From assembly GCA_963678235.1 (NCBI GenBank), contig OY782766.1:1426001-1490000 (forward strand): a stretch of 64,000 nucleotides of DNA. Direction: 5' to 3'. The stretch's first letter is position 1; each line of letters opens with the position of its first letter. Of this stretch, positions 24,821 to 34,882 are shown one piece after another. The notes under the pieces were generated by a model. The model saw only the letters and a program-made list of their open reading frames with translations. It was not told the DNA's origin and ran no database searches. This DNA comes from JABMQB01 sp963678235. GTDB taxonomy: Bacteria; Bacteroidota; Bacteroidia; Bacteroidales; Prolixibacteraceae. Made by a program: the position numbers and the translations under genes.

Positions 24821-24888
24821 TTTGTTGCATGATAATTCGCAAGAATTGACAAACAAAACCTTGAATTATTAAAGAATTTTGCAACAAA
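24821..24888. promoter_or_regulatory. Inverted repeat upstream of the second TonB receptor
   Basis: TTTGTTGCA at 24821-24829 and its exact complement TGCAACAAA at 24880-24888 are separated by 50 bases; the second arm ends 10 bases before the ATG. This could be a pair of operator half-sites or a long-range RNA stem in the leader. Confidence 0.35.
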
Positions 24889-24898
24889 AGACACAAGC

Positions 24899-27028
24899 AT
24901 GAAAACAATTTTACTCTTTACACTCACAATCCTCTCTATTTCGGCAGTTTCGCAAACAACAATTACCGGAAAAGTAATTTCTTCCAAAGGAGATACACTT
25001 CCCGGAGTTAATGTTTATCTGGAAGGAAGTTATGATGGGGCGAGCTCCGATGCACATGGAAATTTTAAATTTACGACCACAAAAACAGGAACCCAAATCC
25101 TAAAGGCAACCTTTATAGGTTTTAAAGCCTGGGAGAAAGAAGTCAATTTAAATAGCCCGATAAACGAGCAAATCGTTTTAAGCGAAAGTATAAATACCCT
25201 TGATGCCGTAACCATTACAGCCGGAAGTTTTGCCGCTGCCGATGAAAGCAGGGCTTCCATAATGAACCCAATTGATATTTACACCACAGCCAGTGCCAAT
25301 GGCGATATAATGGCAGCCATGCGTACAATGCCCGGCACTCAGGCTGCTACCGACGATGGCAGGCTGCTGGTTAGGGGTGGCGATGCTTACGAAACCCAAA
25401 CCTACATGGATGGGTTAATAGCCGCAAAACCTTATTATTCGAAAACACCCGATGTTGCTACCCGGGGCAGGTTTGCCCCTTCTTTGTTCAATGGGGTTGC
25501 GTTTAATTCCGGAGGTTATTCGGCAGAATATGGCCAGGCGCTTTCCTCAGTATTGGTATTAAACACCAATGATTTGGCTGTGGAAGATGTTACCGGACTG
25601 TCACTTATGTCGATTGGTGGTGAAATCAGTAAAACAAAGCGCTGGGACAACACTTCATTGAGTTTATCGGGAAGTTATTTGAATTTTGAACCATACCGTA
25701 AAATCTTTAACAGCTCGATTGATTGGGAGAAACCTGTGGAAGCAATTAACGGAACAGCAATTTACCGACATAAAACCAAAAGCAATGGTTTGTTAAAAGC
25801 GTATGTAACCACGGATTGGGGCGACCTTTCCTATAATATTCCATCCGGGGCAAATCAAAAGATGAAAATAAGTAGTACGGGGACAACATTCTATTCAAAT
25901 GTGGCATACAAAGATTGCTTTTCAGAAAAGTCTTGCTACAAAGCGGGAGTTTCAGGAACCTGGCAAAATAACAAGCTGGGATTGGGAAACGATAAAGTGG
26001 ATACAAAAGAGCTAATTATTGAAGGTCGGTTTACCGTAATTCACGATGTCGCGGAAGGAATAAAACTTAGTTGGGGAATGAATGAAACAACCAACAAGTA
26101 CACACAGGATTATCGTAAAGAAAGGGATAAAACATACACCTCTGATTTTACAGATAATTTACTCGGTGGATTTGTAGAAAGCGAAATTAAATTCAGCAAA
26201 AATATTGCTATTCGTCCGGGAATTAGAGCTGAGTATTCTTCAATCCTGAATAAGGCGATTATTGACCCACGGTTTGCCTTAGCTTTTAACACCGGGGAGA
26301 ATTCCCAACTTTCAGCAGCATTAGGGTTATATCATCAAACACCACAAGCCGATTACCTTAAATATACCAACGAACTCGACTTTGAAAATGCATTTCACTA
26401 TGTTTTAAGTTACCAGAAAGGCGATATTGCAACAAGGTTGTTCAGGGCTGAAACGTATTATAAATCTTATGACAATTTGGTTACCTATAGTTTTAACGAT
26501 TTCGGACAAGCAGATCTAATCTCTAACAATGGTGAAGGTTATGCAGGTGGACTGGACATTTTCTGGAGGGATAAAAAATCCATTAAAGGATTCGACTACT
26601 GGGTAACTTACTCTTATATCGATACCAAACGGAAATATAAAAACTATCCTGATAAAGCAACTCCTGAGTTTATCTCCAACCATAATTTCTCCGTGGTTGG
26701 GAAATACTGGATCAATAAAATCAGTACACAGGTTGGTTTTGCTTATACAACTGCAACTGGCCGACCATATAATGATCCAAATTCCGACAGGTTTATGAAT
26801 GAAAGAACAGGAACCTATTCTGACCTGAGTTTGAACTTCAGTCATATTTTTTATATCGGCAACCAATATTCGGTTCTCTATATGTCGGTAAATAACATCC
26901 TTGGAAACGACAATGCACTCAGTTACCGAGCTTCAAGTATAAACGATTCTCAAGGCAACTACGAACTTACACCAGTAAAAAGGGATTTAAAAAGAATGGT
27001 GTTCATCGGTTTGTTCTTAAGCTTTTAG
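24899..27028 (+). CDS. TonB-dependent receptor with carboxypeptidase-regulatory-like domain
   Basis: A 709-residue outer-membrane protein. Signal peptide 1-19, beta-sandwich domain at about 21-95 (ITGKVISSKGDTLPGVNVYL), plug at about 110-235 (RASIMNPIDIYTTASANGDI, LLVRGGDAYETQTYMDGLIA, GGYSAEYGQALSSVL), then a beta-barrel. It is shorter than SusC proteins and has no SusD neighbour. The next gene codes for a small exported TPR-like protein and, after a terminator, a LytS/LytTR pair. The substrate is unknown; the plug has no obvious metal or siderophore signature. Confidence 0.9.
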   Translation: MKTILLFTLTILSISAVSQTTITGKVISSKGDTLPGVNVYLEGSYDGASSDAHGNFKFTTTKTGTQILKATFIGFKAWEKEVNLNSPINEQIVLSESINTLDAVTITAGSFAAADESRASIMNPIDIYTTASANGDIMAAMRTMPGTQAATDDGRLLVRGGDAYETQTYMDGLIAAKPYYSKTPDVATRGRFAPSLFNGVAFNSGGYSAEYGQALSSVLVLNTNDLAVEDVTGLSLMSIGGEISKTKRWDNTSLSLSGSYLNFEPYRKIFNSSIDWEKPVEAINGTAIYRHKTKSNGLLKAYVTTDWGDLSYNIPSGANQKMKISSTGTTFYSNVAYKDCFSEKSCYKAGVSGTWQNNKLGLGNDKVDTKELIIEGRFTVIHDVAEGIKLSWGMNETTNKYTQDYRKERDKTYTSDFTDNLLGGFVESEIKFSKNIAIRPGIRAEYSSILNKAIIDPRFALAFNTGENSQLSAALGLYHQTPQADYLKYTNELDFENAFHYVLSYQKGDIATRLFRAETYYKSYDNLVTYSFNDFGQADLISNNGEGYAGGLDIFWRDKKSIKGFDYWVTYSYIDTKRKYKNYPDKATPEFISNHNFSVVGKYWINKISTQVGFAYTTATGRPYNDPNSDRFMNERTGTYSDLSLNFSHIFYIGNQYSVLYMSVNNILGNDNALSYRASSINDSQGNYELTPVKRDLKRMVFIGLFLSF

Positions 27029-27129
27029 AAGCCTACAATTGATCCCTATTTTTCAACAGTTCAGCAATACTATTTTTCAAAACATATAAAACAACAAGAT
27101 ATTTGAACCATCACTTAAATTTAAAAACA

Positions 27130-27762
27130 ATGAAAACTATTTTAATTACAATTTTACTAGCTGCTTTTACAAGCACCGTTTTTTCTTCCGAATACGAGGA
27201 AATCATGTCAGCAAACATCCAAAAACTATACACGCTAACCGAATCTGACGAGCTGATTAATTTAGCCAACCAATTTGAGCGGATTTCCAACGCAGAACAA
27301 GACAAATGGGAACCTGCTTATTATGCTGCCTATTGCTATGTCCGGTCAACTTTGTTTGGCAAAATGGCTGTTGATGACATTCATAAACAATTGGACAATG
27401 CCCAGAAATTTATAGATCAAATAATAAAAACCAACAGCAAAGAATCAGAAATCCATACTTTGCAAGCTTTTGTTTACCAGCTGCGTATTACAGATATGTC
27501 GAAAGGGTATAAATTCTCCAAATTATCAAGTGAATCACTGGCAGTTGCTGAAAACCTTGACGCCAATAATCCGAGGATTTATTATCTGAGAGGTAGCAAC
27601 ATTTTTCATACCCCAAAAGCTTTTGGCGGTGGCAAAGAAAAAGCAAAACCTCTTTTAATAAAAGCCGATGAAATGTTTAAAAAACATAAGCCTACAAGCA
27701 AGTTTGAGCCATCGTGGGGACCATTCCATAACAGCGAATTACTAAGCCAATGCAATGAATAG
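27130..27762 (+). CDS. Exported TPR-like protein downstream of the TonB receptor
   Basis: A 210-residue protein with a clear signal peptide (MKTILITILLAAFTSTVFS), which fixes the start at ATG 27130 rather than the upstream frame opening at 27103. The mature part is all helical with tetratricopeptide-like periodicity (WEPAYYAAYCYVRSTLFGKM, SEIHTLQAFVYQLRIT, NPRIYYLRGSNIFHTPKAFG). The GSNIFHTPKAFGGGKEKAKP loop is conserved-looking. It follows the receptor by about 100 bases and ends in a strong terminator. Function unknown; a periplasmic partner of the receptor is a reasonable guess. Confidence 0.75.
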   Translation: MKTILITILLAAFTSTVFSSEYEEIMSANIQKLYTLTESDELINLANQFERISNAEQDKWEPAYYAAYCYVRSTLFGKMAVDDIHKQLDNAQKFIDQIIKTNSKESEIHTLQAFVYQLRITDMSKGYKFSKLSSESLAVAENLDANNPRIYYLRGSNIFHTPKAFGGGKEKAKPLLIKADEMFKKHKPTSKFEPSWGPFHNSELLSQCNE

Positions 27763-27778
27763 CATCCATTTTTCAGAA

Positions 27779-27820
27779 ATATAAAATCAGTCTTATTCGA
27801 AGATTGGTTTTATATTTTTA
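27779..27820 (+). terminator. Terminator after the TPR-like gene
   Basis: Long stem ATATAAAATCAGTCTT (27779-27794) / AAGATTGGTTTTATAT (27800-27815) with two wobble pairs, loop ATTCG, followed by TTTTTA. It separates the receptor/TPR unit from the kinase/regulator unit. Confidence 0.8.
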
Positions 27821-27890
27821 TCCGTTCATAAATTAATCTTTCTTATTTTTGGTATTCCACATACAAATGTACCTTTTAACTAATTGATCC

Positions 27891-28922
27891 GTGAAAAAGA
27901 TAAAGTTTATAAAACAATTCCTGATTGCAGTTCTGGTATCTATTTTAATTGGATTTTCCTTTTTACTGGTTTTTGGTGGTTTCAACAGGCCCATCAAAGA
28001 CATTCTGCTCAATATGGGGTATTCCTTATGTATTGGATTGCCACTTTTTGCCAATGGTTTTCTTTTCGAATGGTATGCAAAAAGATACATCGACTGGATA
28101 AAAAAGCCTTTGCAAAGTATTTTTAGTGCCATGCTCCTGCATTTTACTTACTCCAGTGTCGTAATTCTGGGAGTTAACTGGATTTGGTTTATCAGGATTC
28201 CAAACAGTAGTTGGAAAATTTTTTGGCAGTACAACAAAGCAACGGTAATAAGCGAATATATTGTTTTTGTGGTCGTTGCATCAATCATTTATGCAATCAA
28301 TTTTTTTAAGGCTTGGAAATTTGCCCTGGAAGAAAAGGAAAAAATAAAAAGCGAATCACTTGCACTCAAATATAAAGTTTTGCAAGATCAGGTTAGCCCT
28401 CACTTTTTGTTTAACAGCTTAAACACGCTGGGTTCTCTCATTGATTTGGATACGGCAAAAGCAAAGGTCTATAACCAGAAACTTGCACAGTTTTACAGGG
28501 ATCTGTTATTATTTAAGGACGAAGATATTATTGGTTTAAAAGAAGAAATTGAATTTGTAAAGAAATACGTTTACCTGCAGCAGATAAGGTTTGGGGAAGC
28601 ATTGGCTGTTGACATTATCCCGAACAATAAAGTGGACGGGAAAGTGATTCCCCTATCGCTTCAAACCCTGGTCGAAAATTGTATTAAACACAACGAAATA
28701 TCCATTGCAAACCCGCTTAAAATTGTAATCGGAATTACCGACGACCATAAACTCATCGTTGAAAATAACCTTCAGCCCAAAAGTTCAAACGAAAAAACGA
28801 GCAGTACAGGACTTAGCAACCTTGCGGGTAGATATGAGTTTTTAACCGGAAAAAAAGTGGAAATTACAAGGACGGAAAAATACTTTAGGGTGAATTTGCC
28901 CCTCATATTAATGGAGGTTTAA
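27891..28922 (+). CDS. LytS/YehU-type sensor histidine kinase
   Basis: A 343-residue kinase starting at GTG 27891. Four membrane helices (about 10-145), then the phosphoacceptor block LQDQVSPHFLFNSLNTLGSL with His171 and the HATPase segment PLSLQTLVENCIKHNEI and TGLSNLAGRYEFL. The stop is one base before the ATG of the LytTR regulator, so they are co-translated. Lacking a periplasmic sensor domain, it should sense a membrane or intracellular cue. It is the second such pair in the window. Confidence 0.92.
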   Translation: MKKIKFIKQFLIAVLVSILIGFSFLLVFGGFNRPIKDILLNMGYSLCIGLPLFANGFLFEWYAKRYIDWIKKPLQSIFSAMLLHFTYSSVVILGVNWIWFIRIPNSSWKIFWQYNKATVISEYIVFVVVASIIYAINFFKAWKFALEEKEKIKSESLALKYKVLQDQVSPHFLFNSLNTLGSLIDLDTAKAKVYNQKLAQFYRDLLLFKDEDIIGLKEEIEFVKKYVYLQQIRFGEALAVDIIPNNKVDGKVIPLSLQTLVENCIKHNEISIANPLKIVIGITDDHKLIVENNLQPKSSNEKTSSTGLSNLAGRYEFLTGKKVEITRTEKYFRVNLPLILMEV

Positions 28923-28923
28923 G

Positions 28924-29703
28924 ATGAAAATATTAATAATCGAAGATGAACCATTAGCTGCTGCTCAATTAGCATCACACCTAACCGCATTAAAACCCGA
29001 TGCCAAAATTCTAGGGGTATGCGACACCATAAAATCAGCCGTAAAATGGTTCCAAACCAATGAAGAACCTGACCTTGCTTTTTTTGATATTCATCTTGGT
29101 GATGGTTTAAGTTTTGAAATATTTGAAAAGGCTACATTCTCCTGCCCGGTTGTATTCATAACTGCATTCGATCAATATGCCATTCAGGCATTTAAAGTGA
29201 ATAGTATAGATTATCTGCTTAAACCTATCGAACGCGACGAACTTGGCAAAGCGTTAAAAAAATTTGAAAATCTGACTAGCCACAAAAGCAATAAACTTAC
29301 TCCGGAAATATTGGAAGGTATTGTCGCAACTTTTACACAAAAAAAATATAAAAAGAGGTTCCTTGTAAAAGTAGGGGCACACCTTCGAATCGTTGATATT
29401 GCTGACATACTTTATTTCTACAGCTTTCAAAAAGGAACTTATGTAAAACTAAAAGATGGTAAAGACTACCTTTTAGATTATAGCCTCGAAGTTTTGGAAG
29501 AAATGCTTGATCCTACACATTTTTTCAGAATTAATCGAAAATATATCCTTGCGCTTCCTTGCATTAAAGATGTTGTATCGTACAGCAATTCAAGGTTAAA
29601 GCTTAAAGTACTACAACCCAACGAAGATGATTTTTTGGTAGCTCGCGAAAAAGTCAAAGCCTTTAAAAGTTGGTTGGAAGGGGAAAATTTGAAAGATAAA
29701 TGA
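28924..29703 (+). CDS. LytTR-family response regulator
   Basis: A 259-residue regulator paired with the preceding kinase. Receiver 1-120 with Asp7-Glu8, phosphoacceptor Asp55 (LAFFDIHLGDGLSFEIF), ITAFDQYAIQAF and YLLKPIERDEL; LytTR DNA-binding domain at about 145-250 (RFLVKVGAHLRIVDIADILY, FFRINRKYILALPCI). By position it may regulate the receptor/TPR genes upstream; the inverted repeat at 24821-24888 is one place to look. Confidence 0.93.
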   Translation: MKILIIEDEPLAAAQLASHLTALKPDAKILGVCDTIKSAVKWFQTNEEPDLAFFDIHLGDGLSFEIFEKATFSCPVVFITAFDQYAIQAFKVNSIDYLLKPIERDELGKALKKFENLTSHKSNKLTPEILEGIVATFTQKKYKKRFLVKVGAHLRIVDIADILYFYSFQKGTYVKLKDGKDYLLDYSLEVLEEMLDPTHFFRINRKYILALPCIKDVVSYSNSRLKLKVLQPNEDDFLVAREKVKAFKSWLEGENLKDK

Positions 29704-29752
29704 TCAAACTGCAAATAAATCTAAACAAAAAAAAAACCAAAGAAAGAATAGA

Positions 29753-30652
29753 ATGAAAGAATATCCATTCAAAAAAATAGATGCATTTGCAACTGAAAAA
29801 TCCGATGGAAATCCAGCGGGATATATTTTATTGGACAAACTGGAAGATATTTCGGAGCAAGAAATGTTACAAATTGCAAAGGAATTAAAAGGATTTGTTA
29901 ATGAGGTTGGATATGTTGCACGAGTTGGCGAGAATGAATTTAATTTGCGCTATTTTTCGTCAGAGAGGGAAGTTGATTTTTGTGGACATGCAACAATTGG
30001 CATTATGTACGATATTTTAAAATCAGATTCTTCTTTTGCAAAAATCCCAAGTTTAATTATACACACTAATAAAGGGAAATTAAAAGTTGAAAACAGAATA
30101 GAAACTGAAGACTCGGTATTTATTATGTCTCCAATTCCCGTGTTGAAACATTCTATCCCGGATTTCAATGAAATCTCAAAAAAACTTAAAATTGCCCCAT
30201 TAAACATTGCTTCAAATCTTCCAATATCCATCATAAATGCTGGATTAACAACTCTGATTGTTCCTATTACAGATTTAGATGTTATTTTACGTATACAGCC
30301 TGACCTCGAAGAATTAAAAGAATTCTGTTTCAACTCAGAACTTGATATAATTGAAGTTTTTACACCTGATGTAAGGGAAAAAACAAACGATTTCAGAACA
30401 AGGGTTTTTGCACCAACCTTCGGCTATATTGAGGATCCTGCTACCGGCTCAGGAAACTCGGCATTTGGATACTATCTCCTTAATAACGGATTATGGAAAG
30501 GAGAAACCATAATAATTGAGCAAAACGGACTTAAGGATAACTATAATATAGTCAAACTTCAAAAGCAAAGTGTTACTAAAAATACATTTAGAGTCAGTTT
30601 TGGAGGAGGGGCAATCACAAGAATTGAAGGAACATACAAGCTTTATAATTAG
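29753..30652 (+). CDS. PhzF-family isomerase/epimerase
   Basis: A 299-residue enzyme of the diaminopimelate-epimerase-like fold. Family marks are DAFATEKSDGNPAGY at the N-terminus, Glu51 in FVNEVGYV at the catalytic acid position, YFSSEREVDFCGHATIG, and the C-terminal-half glycine motif EDPATGSGNSAFGYY. PhzF itself isomerises a phenazine precursor, but most members are of unknown function and this window has no phenazine genes. It stands 49 bases after the LytTR regulator and could be transcribed with it. The substrate is unknown. Confidence 0.92.
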   Translation: MKEYPFKKIDAFATEKSDGNPAGYILLDKLEDISEQEMLQIAKELKGFVNEVGYVARVGENEFNLRYFSSEREVDFCGHATIGIMYDILKSDSSFAKIPSLIIHTNKGKLKVENRIETEDSVFIMSPIPVLKHSIPDFNEISKKLKIAPLNIASNLPISIINAGLTTLIVPITDLDVILRIQPDLEELKEFCFNSELDIIEVFTPDVREKTNDFRTRVFAPTFGYIEDPATGSGNSAFGYYLLNNGLWKGETIIIEQNGLKDNYNIVKLQKQSVTKNTFRVSFGGGAITRIEGTYKLYN

Positions 30653-30853
30653 AGTAAGCATTCTGTAGATATCCTGCATTCATTCAATTCATAAACCACA
30701 TATTCGGTAATTAAACTTGTGATTAAAATACATTTTAGTTTTAAAAGCACAATCATAATTAAATTAGGTTGTTAAAATTCTAAATTAATAGCTAAATTTA
30801 TTTCTTAATTAAAAATCAATAACCAAAATAAACCAACAAATCAATAATTCACC

Positions 30854-33800
30854 ATGAAAAACCTATTCCAAAAAAAGAGAAATATTTTCTTTCTTACCTT
30901 ATTATTGTTAATATCCTCAAATTCAATACAGCCATTATTTGCCCAACAAAGTTCAGAACCACCAAGTGGATTTATGGCAGGGCAGGCATGCGTTCGTGAA
31001 GATAACCAGGGAAACGGCCTATTATTTTATTTATCTGGCAAAAACGATTTCACAGCCGATTTTGCCAACGGAGGGCAGGTAGAACCCAACTTTTTGAAAG
31101 ATGTTACCATGATTACTGATGGGGCAATTGGAAAAGGTTTTAGTGCTGATGACAGCCAGTTAATGACTTATTGGGCACCGGGTAACATCTATGCACAACG
31201 GGGCAATATTTCGTTTTTTTGGCGATCTCGCTACCCTGTCGGTCCCACTCCGTTCCCCATATTCCGTGTTTCTTATGCCGACCATTCAAGTTGGGACATG
31301 GTTTGGCTCCGAATCGACTACAACGGCTCAGGTTTCGATGCGTTTGTTACCGATATTGGCTTAACAAGAACAAGGATTTCTTATTCAATGGATAAATTTC
31401 CGGAACCTGACGAATGGGTGCACCTTTCACTTTCGTGGGATGAAACCGAAGGAATCAGGTTTTATGTAAACGGGCAACTGGCCGAAAAAAAATCGATCGT
31501 CGGGAATATCTACGATACCGGACTTGACCAGTTTGGTCCACATTCACGGATCATCAGTCCATATCAGGTACAAAGTGCATATTGCTTTATGCGAGGTGGC
31601 GATCTTGATGAACTAAGAATCTATGACCGGATGCTTCCTGATGAATATATTGTTGATTTGGCGAATGGGAAAACCCCGGAGGCACTGGCTCCATTAGAGC
31701 GCGACCTCAGCGAACGCCGTTGGCGCGATGCATGGTGGATGCGCCATGGTTGGAACTTGCCGAACCCAGCACCTCCAACCTTGCCTTCGTCTCAAACCAG
31801 CATACGAAAAGTTGAGATTCACGATGCAGTGGATATCAAACGCTGGTACTGGAAAGCCAACGATGGTATAAGGGAAACAACCTGGCCGGGAGTTTACAAC
31901 ATGTCACGGCTACCGGGCAGATACGATTACTTTGTGTTGCCCGATTGGGACTGTTACTCAGGATCAGGGCAATCAATTCGGTTCAATTTGCCCAACGAAC
32001 CCTGGAACCACGTTGAAATGTGGGGCAAAGCTTGGGGGCAATTAACCCTCGAAGATAAATTGCTCAGGGACACAACCTTTGCAGTTCGTACGCAAAAACA
32101 AATCAAATCATACAATCGCTTAAATTCAACAAAACATGGTGGAACAATCCGTTTCGATAACGCTTTGATTGAAGAACCAATTGGTTCATTTGAGGTTTAT
32201 AATGTTGACAAAGGAAGTGCGCCCAAAGGTTCAGTAACCGAAAGTTTTACACTCACTTCAGCTCCATCAACATTTAATGATAAATCCATTGAAAAACTGG
32301 CTTCCTTTGTTTGCGGGAGATATCCTGCCGATGAGCGTACCATGATGTTGGGAGTTCCGGAAGGAAGTAAGATTAAAACCTATGATAAAGCAGTAAAACC
32401 TAAGTTTCCATATCCCTTCATCCATATTTTGATTCCTTATTCCAATCAAAATAATGCTGGACTTGACGGAATAGAAATTAAGCTTCCACCTATGAATGTA
32501 AAACCCACCCATGATGGTGTTTTCCCACTAAATATCCGTGTAAAAGATCCATTATGGGAAGCCAGGGACTTGACAGACTTTAGCTTCTCTGTTAAACCCG
32601 GCGATTCCCCCACCCTTTGGATTGACACACGCGACCGGGTTTTGCCCAAAGAACATGCTTTATACATTACCATTGCAGGTGCAGGCGCAGACTTCACCTC
32701 GGAATTATTAGAAGGAACTCAGGTCAAATTGGTTTACAAATCAAAAGAAAATTCTCGACCTGAACATGAAATAGACAGGCTCACTCAGGTACGCGACCTT
32801 TATGCACACATGGTAGAAGAAAGGCCAAGGTTTTCGCGACTAAATGTGTACAATCGTTTAACAGCCGATTTGAACGATTTAATAAATATAAGTCCAGAAA
32901 ATCAATTGGGTAAAATATATAACTATGCGATTACAAGACGCAACAAACCTGATTTTAAAATCCCAAAATGCCCTGAAGGCATTCCTGAATGGGCTTTCCT
33001 TCAAACAGAATACCTGCGTCAGATCAATCGTTTCATAATGTATTATATTGATAAACGTCAAATATCAAATGGCGAATTTGGTGGTGGTTTATCCGACGAT
33101 GGGGATTTACTTAACCTATGGCCAGTTGTATCATTTCTGGGGATTGAACCGGAAAAAATATTGAAGTCATTGCAACTTCATATGGATGCCTATTACGATA
33201 ATGACCGCCCAGCATACGATGCGCCATTACGCCAACGAAGCTTGCCACTTTTCACCAACGGATTGGCAACCATTTTTACGGACGAATTGCACGCCGTGGA
33301 AGATGGTATGCAGGTAGTGGGTGCAATGGAAATACTTGACTATGCAAATCCCCTGCACATCGAAAGAGGGATGCACACAGCCTCACGAATGCTAAACGAT
33401 ATAACTAAAATTAATTCAAAGGGTCACAGGCATTTTTGCACACGCTTTTATAGCGGAACCCGAATTGCGACCGAAGATCCCTGGCAATGGTCTGTACCTC
33501 GTTCCTACAATGTTTTGCAAACTTCGTTTTTAACGTCAAGGTTTAACGGCAACCCAAGCCTGCAAAAAATGATCCTGGAAATTGCGGATGGGCTCATTGA
33601 ACACATTAAAGATGGAAAAATGAACACGCAAATTAATTTCGAAACCGATGAAGATAAAACCTCCGGAAGAATGGGTGGAGCAATTCCTGAATCGGTGTTT
33701 CATTCAGCATATCAAATTTCCGGGGATAAAAATTACCTAAAATATGTATCTGATAAGAATCCGTCAATAAGGATTTTTGATAAGAACCGAATTGCCGACC

Positions 33801-34594
33801 GTTACAAAGAAGAAATAAGCAATATGGGAATTTTCGAATACATTAACACGGAAGGAAGCACATGGATTGACAGGACCACATATTTAAATTCAATTATACA
33901 GGAAGACCGTCTTGGAGGAATTGCATTAATGCGTTTGCGCAACTTGCTTCCATTGAACATCGTCAGTTGGAATTTTGACAAAACGGAGGATTACGATGAT
34001 GTGGCAATTTTTGTTAATAAAGCAACAGCCGACAGTTTTGGCATTATTGCATTCAACCTGGACAATAGTTCCGTTAATGCTACAATGACTGTTTGGGATA
34101 TTACACCAGGGAAATGGATGGTTAGGGAAGGTATTGACACCAATGATGACCAAATAATTGACAGTGAACTAACCGAACGTATTGTTGATTTAGAGCGTGG
34201 TGAAGCCCTTGATATTAAGTTTTCTTCGCGAGCCTACAGCATAATAAACCTTGAATTGATGGAACCAGCAGCTAAAGGTTATTGGGAAAGACCTGACCTC
34301 GGTATTGGAACCAACGATATTCAAATAAAAAATAATGAGGTAATAGTAAAAGTACATAGCTTGGGAGCTGTTGCTACTCCAGCTACAAGCCTCGAACTTA
34401 AAGATGCCACTGGAAACCTGGTTGCAAGTGCGCCAGTTCCCCCATTGGAAGCACCACTGGACCTTAAGCCACGTTGGACTGAAATAATCTTATCAGTACC
34501 TGAGGGCACTGACCTGAAAAATGGCTGTGTGGAAATCGATCCTAAGAGGGAAATACAACAAATATCTAGAAAAAACACCATCGTAAAATGGTAG
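30854..34594 (+). CDS. Large secreted LamG-domain protein, possible polysaccharide-active
   Basis: A 1246-residue exported protein (signal peptide 1-30). Residues about 45-275 form a LamG/concanavalin-A-like jelly roll (GISFFWR-like strand, ISYSMDKFPEPDEWVHLSLS, GIRFYVNGQLAEKKS, GGDLDELRIYDRMLPDEYI). Next is a beta-rich section (about 310-640). Residues about 640-1050 look helical with W/R/H-rich loops (GDLLNLWPVVSFLGIEPEKI, GHRHFCTRFYSGTRIATEDP, EDPWQWSVPRSYNVL), which suggests an alpha/alpha toroid of the kind found in lyases and glycosidases. A beta-sandwich closes the chain. No sorting domain. I cannot name a family or catalytic residues. It is monocistronic and ends in a terminator. Confidence 0.8.
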   Translation: MKNLFQKKRNIFFLTLLLLISSNSIQPLFAQQSSEPPSGFMAGQACVREDNQGNGLLFYLSGKNDFTADFANGGQVEPNFLKDVTMITDGAIGKGFSADDSQLMTYWAPGNIYAQRGNISFFWRSRYPVGPTPFPIFRVSYADHSSWDMVWLRIDYNGSGFDAFVTDIGLTRTRISYSMDKFPEPDEWVHLSLSWDETEGIRFYVNGQLAEKKSIVGNIYDTGLDQFGPHSRIISPYQVQSAYCFMRGGDLDELRIYDRMLPDEYIVDLANGKTPEALAPLERDLSERRWRDAWWMRHGWNLPNPAPPTLPSSQTSIRKVEIHDAVDIKRWYWKANDGIRETTWPGVYNMSRLPGRYDYFVLPDWDCYSGSGQSIRFNLPNEPWNHVEMWGKAWGQLTLEDKLLRDTTFAVRTQKQIKSYNRLNSTKHGGTIRFDNALIEEPIGSFEVYNVDKGSAPKGSVTESFTLTSAPSTFNDKSIEKLASFVCGRYPADERTMMLGVPEGSKIKTYDKAVKPKFPYPFIHILIPYSNQNNAGLDGIEIKLPPMNVKPTHDGVFPLNIRVKDPLWEARDLTDFSFSVKPGDSPTLWIDTRDRVLPKEHALYITIAGAGADFTSELLEGTQVKLVYKSKENSRPEHEIDRLTQVRDLYAHMVEERPRFSRLNVYNRLTADLNDLINISPENQLGKIYNYAITRRNKPDFKIPKCPEGIPEWAFLQTEYLRQINRFIMYYIDKRQISNGEFGGGLSDDGDLLNLWPVVSFLGIEPEKILKSLQLHMDAYYDNDRPAYDAPLRQRSLPLFTNGLATIFTDELHAVEDGMQVVGAMEILDYANPLHIERGMHTASRMLNDITKINSKGHRHFCTRFYSGTRIATEDPWQWSVPRSYNVLQTSFLTSRFNGNPSLQKMILEIADGLIEHIKDGKMNTQINFETDEDKTSGRMGGAIPESVFHSAYQISGDKNYLKYVSDKNPSIRIFDKNRIADRYKEEISNMGIFEYINTEGSTWIDRTTYLNSIIQEDRLGGIALMRLRNLLPLNIVSWNFDKTEDYDDVAIFVNKATADSFGIIAFNLDNSSVNATMTVWDITPGKWMVREGIDTNDDQIIDSELTERIVDLERGEALDIKFSSRAYSIINLELMEPAAKGYWERPDLGIGTNDIQIKNNEVIVKVHSLGAVATPATSLELKDATGNLVASAPVPPLEAPLDLKPRWTEIILSVPEGTDLKNGCVEIDPKREIQQISRKNTIVKW

Positions 34595-34639
34595 TTTAAA
34601 CAAATATTATTGGCAAATTTTTATTAAATGCGCTATCAC

Positions 34640-34705
34640 AATGTTGGATTCAACGGATCAAGGCTTGAAATTTTAAATTCCCTCCGTGAGTCCAACATTT
34701 TTTTA
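34640..34705 (+). terminator. Terminator of the LamG gene
   Basis: Imperfect stem AATGTTGGATTCAACGGA (34640-34657) / TCCGTGAGTCCAACATT (34683-34699), followed by TTTTTT. It lies 45 bases past the stop. Confidence 0.7.
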
Positions 34706-34882
34706 CTCAACGATTGGCGTTTCATAAATTGTAAGCCAGGTTTTTTAAAATGCGTTTAAGATTGATTTCATTGCGTATTCCACCATCCATTTTGTTCCAT
34801 AGATTCATTATAGATTTTATTCAAGGCTTTTAACATTAAATATAATTGCTAATTTCGTAGGTCTTAAAATTTGGGGAGGATT

